NCBI GenBank assembly: GCA_020137815.1
Contig: CM035355.1
Coordinates: 2,233,231-2,297,230 of the forward strand
DNA from: Hormiphora californensis
Lineage: Eukaryota > Ctenophora > Tentaculata > Cydippida > Pleurobrachiidae
Direction of reading: 5' to 3'
DNA: 64,000 nt
The translations under genes were made by a program, and so were the position numbers. The notes beneath the pieces are model-generated. The model was not told the DNA's origin. It worked only from the letters and a program-made list of their open reading frames with translations, and did not search any database. This document shows positions 63,117 to 64,000 of the stretch, piece after piece; the first letter of the stretch is position 1; every line of letters begins with the position of its first letter.

Positions 63117-63685
63117 GCAGGGGCGAAGCAAGGCTGGGTCCATTGGGTCCAGGACCCACTTTTTGGACGAGAGAGGACAGGGGCGGTGCGCGGCGTTCAT
63201 TCACGAAAAAAAATTTGGGTCCAGCGCTGCAGAAAATGTAACGCGCGAGGTGGGTCTGGACCCTATTGGTCAATAGCGCTGCCGCAAAAGCTTTTTCTTG
63301 CGCGCATTCGTTTTTTCAATTGAAAATCTGCTCATTTTTTGTTTGTTTTTGCCGATTTTTTCACTTTTTAGCAAGTTTTCCCATTTTCTTCTCCTCTCTC
63401 GTCCAAAAAGTGGGTCCTGGACCCAATGGACCCAGCCTTGCTTCGCCCCTGAGAGAGGAGAAGAAAATGGGAAAACTTGCTAAAAAGTGCAAAAATCAGC
63501 AAAAAATTAACAAAAAAGTGACAAAAAATGAGCCGATTTTCAATTGAAAAAACGACTGTGCGCAAGAAAAAGCTTATGCGGCAGCGCTATTGACCAATAG
63601 GGTCCAGACCCAGCTCGCGCGTTACATTTTCTGCAGCGCTGGACCCAAGATTTTTTTCGTGAATGAACGCCGCGCACCGCCCCTG
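63117..63685. mobile_element. Nested fold-back element, about 570 bp
   Basis: Two interleaved inverted repeats: AGGGGCGAAGCAAGGCTGGG... (63117-63176) with its complement at about 63396-63450; and CAGGGGCGGTGCGCGGCGTT... (63178 to about 63330) with its complement at about 63534-63685. A third pair (AGCAAGTTTTCCCATTTTCT and complement) lies at the core. No coding capacity. This looks like a fold-back element that carries a second copy of part of itself. Confidence 0.7.
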
Positions 63686-64000
63686 CCAATCAGCCAGGGG
63701 CAGTGCCAGCCTGCAAGGCTTTCAGCCGTCGGATCATCACAAGTGCGACCCTGCAACGAGGGGCATGCATCGATAACAACCCCTTGGCAGTCCCCACTTC
63801 TTAGGGATCCCTAAAGTCCATTTTTTCAACTGTTTACTGCCTTTTCGACTTGACTAATTTGGTTGAGGAACAGGCCGTGAGAAAGTAGGAGACACTATAT
63901 ATAGTCCCTGGAAAATGACTAAGGCGGTTCAAGGTGCCCGCAGCCCAACTTTTACTGCTATTTTTGAAAATTTGGTCCGCCTAATGTCTCCCAACATCTA

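Overview
The window is nuclear DNA of an invertebrate animal. Genes carry GT-AG introns and are packed tightly on both strands, and the gene content is metazoan: phospholipase C-gamma, PIM-like kinases, a rhodopsin-like receptor, TPP1, PEX6, GTF3C3 and MAK16. Many proteins diverge from the vertebrate forms (for example no recognisable SH3 in PLC-gamma), so an early-branching or fast-evolving invertebrate is likely. The clade cannot be fixed from this sequence. No RNA gene, CRISPR array or prokaryotic operon was recognised.

Layout: 1-12 kb (+) group XII phospholipase A2, MAK16 and TAMM41, whose 6.5 kb intron is full of nested transposons. 12-26.5 kb (+) GTF3C3 in about 21 exons; its introns contain a minus-strand GPCR, a small secreted lectin-like gene and a broken intronless RING/TRAF-type copy. 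27-29.6 kb (-) TPP1. 30.2-31.3 kb (+) a 3'-5' exonuclease. 31.5-33.4 kb (-) PEX6, C-terminal half. 34.2-35.7 kb (-) cytochrome b561. 36.0-36.6 kb (-) a small coiled-coil gene. 37.5-38.3 kb (+) an intronless PIM-like kinase. 39.3-40.8 kb is homopolymer-smeared, almost certainly faulty sequence. 41.3-43.8 kb is a decayed MULE/FLYWCH DNA transposon. 44.7-60.5 kb (-) a 24-exon PLC-gamma; its last intron holds a complete second PIM-like kinase on the + strand, preceded by an array of nine CACGTG E-boxes. 60.5-64 kb is repeat-rich with no recognised gene.

The genes do not form one pathway; they are mostly housekeeping (ribosome biogenesis, Pol III transcription, cardiolipin synthesis, lysosomal proteolysis, peroxisome biogenesis) plus signalling. 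Exon models were built by hand and reading phase closes in every multi-exon gene once four small indels (two in TAMM41, one in the exonuclease, one in PLC-gamma) are allowed for.

The most unusual signal is recurrent: at seven places in five genes a tandem repeat has grown exactly across an exon-intron junction, so the authentic splice site is present 2 to 9 times in a row. The second theme is a set of very large fold-back elements with clear target duplications (TA, TTAA or 8 bp). One is a 2.2 kb palindrome made almost wholly of GGCGCC-centred units, inserted into another element whose uninterrupted copy lies 18 kb away.
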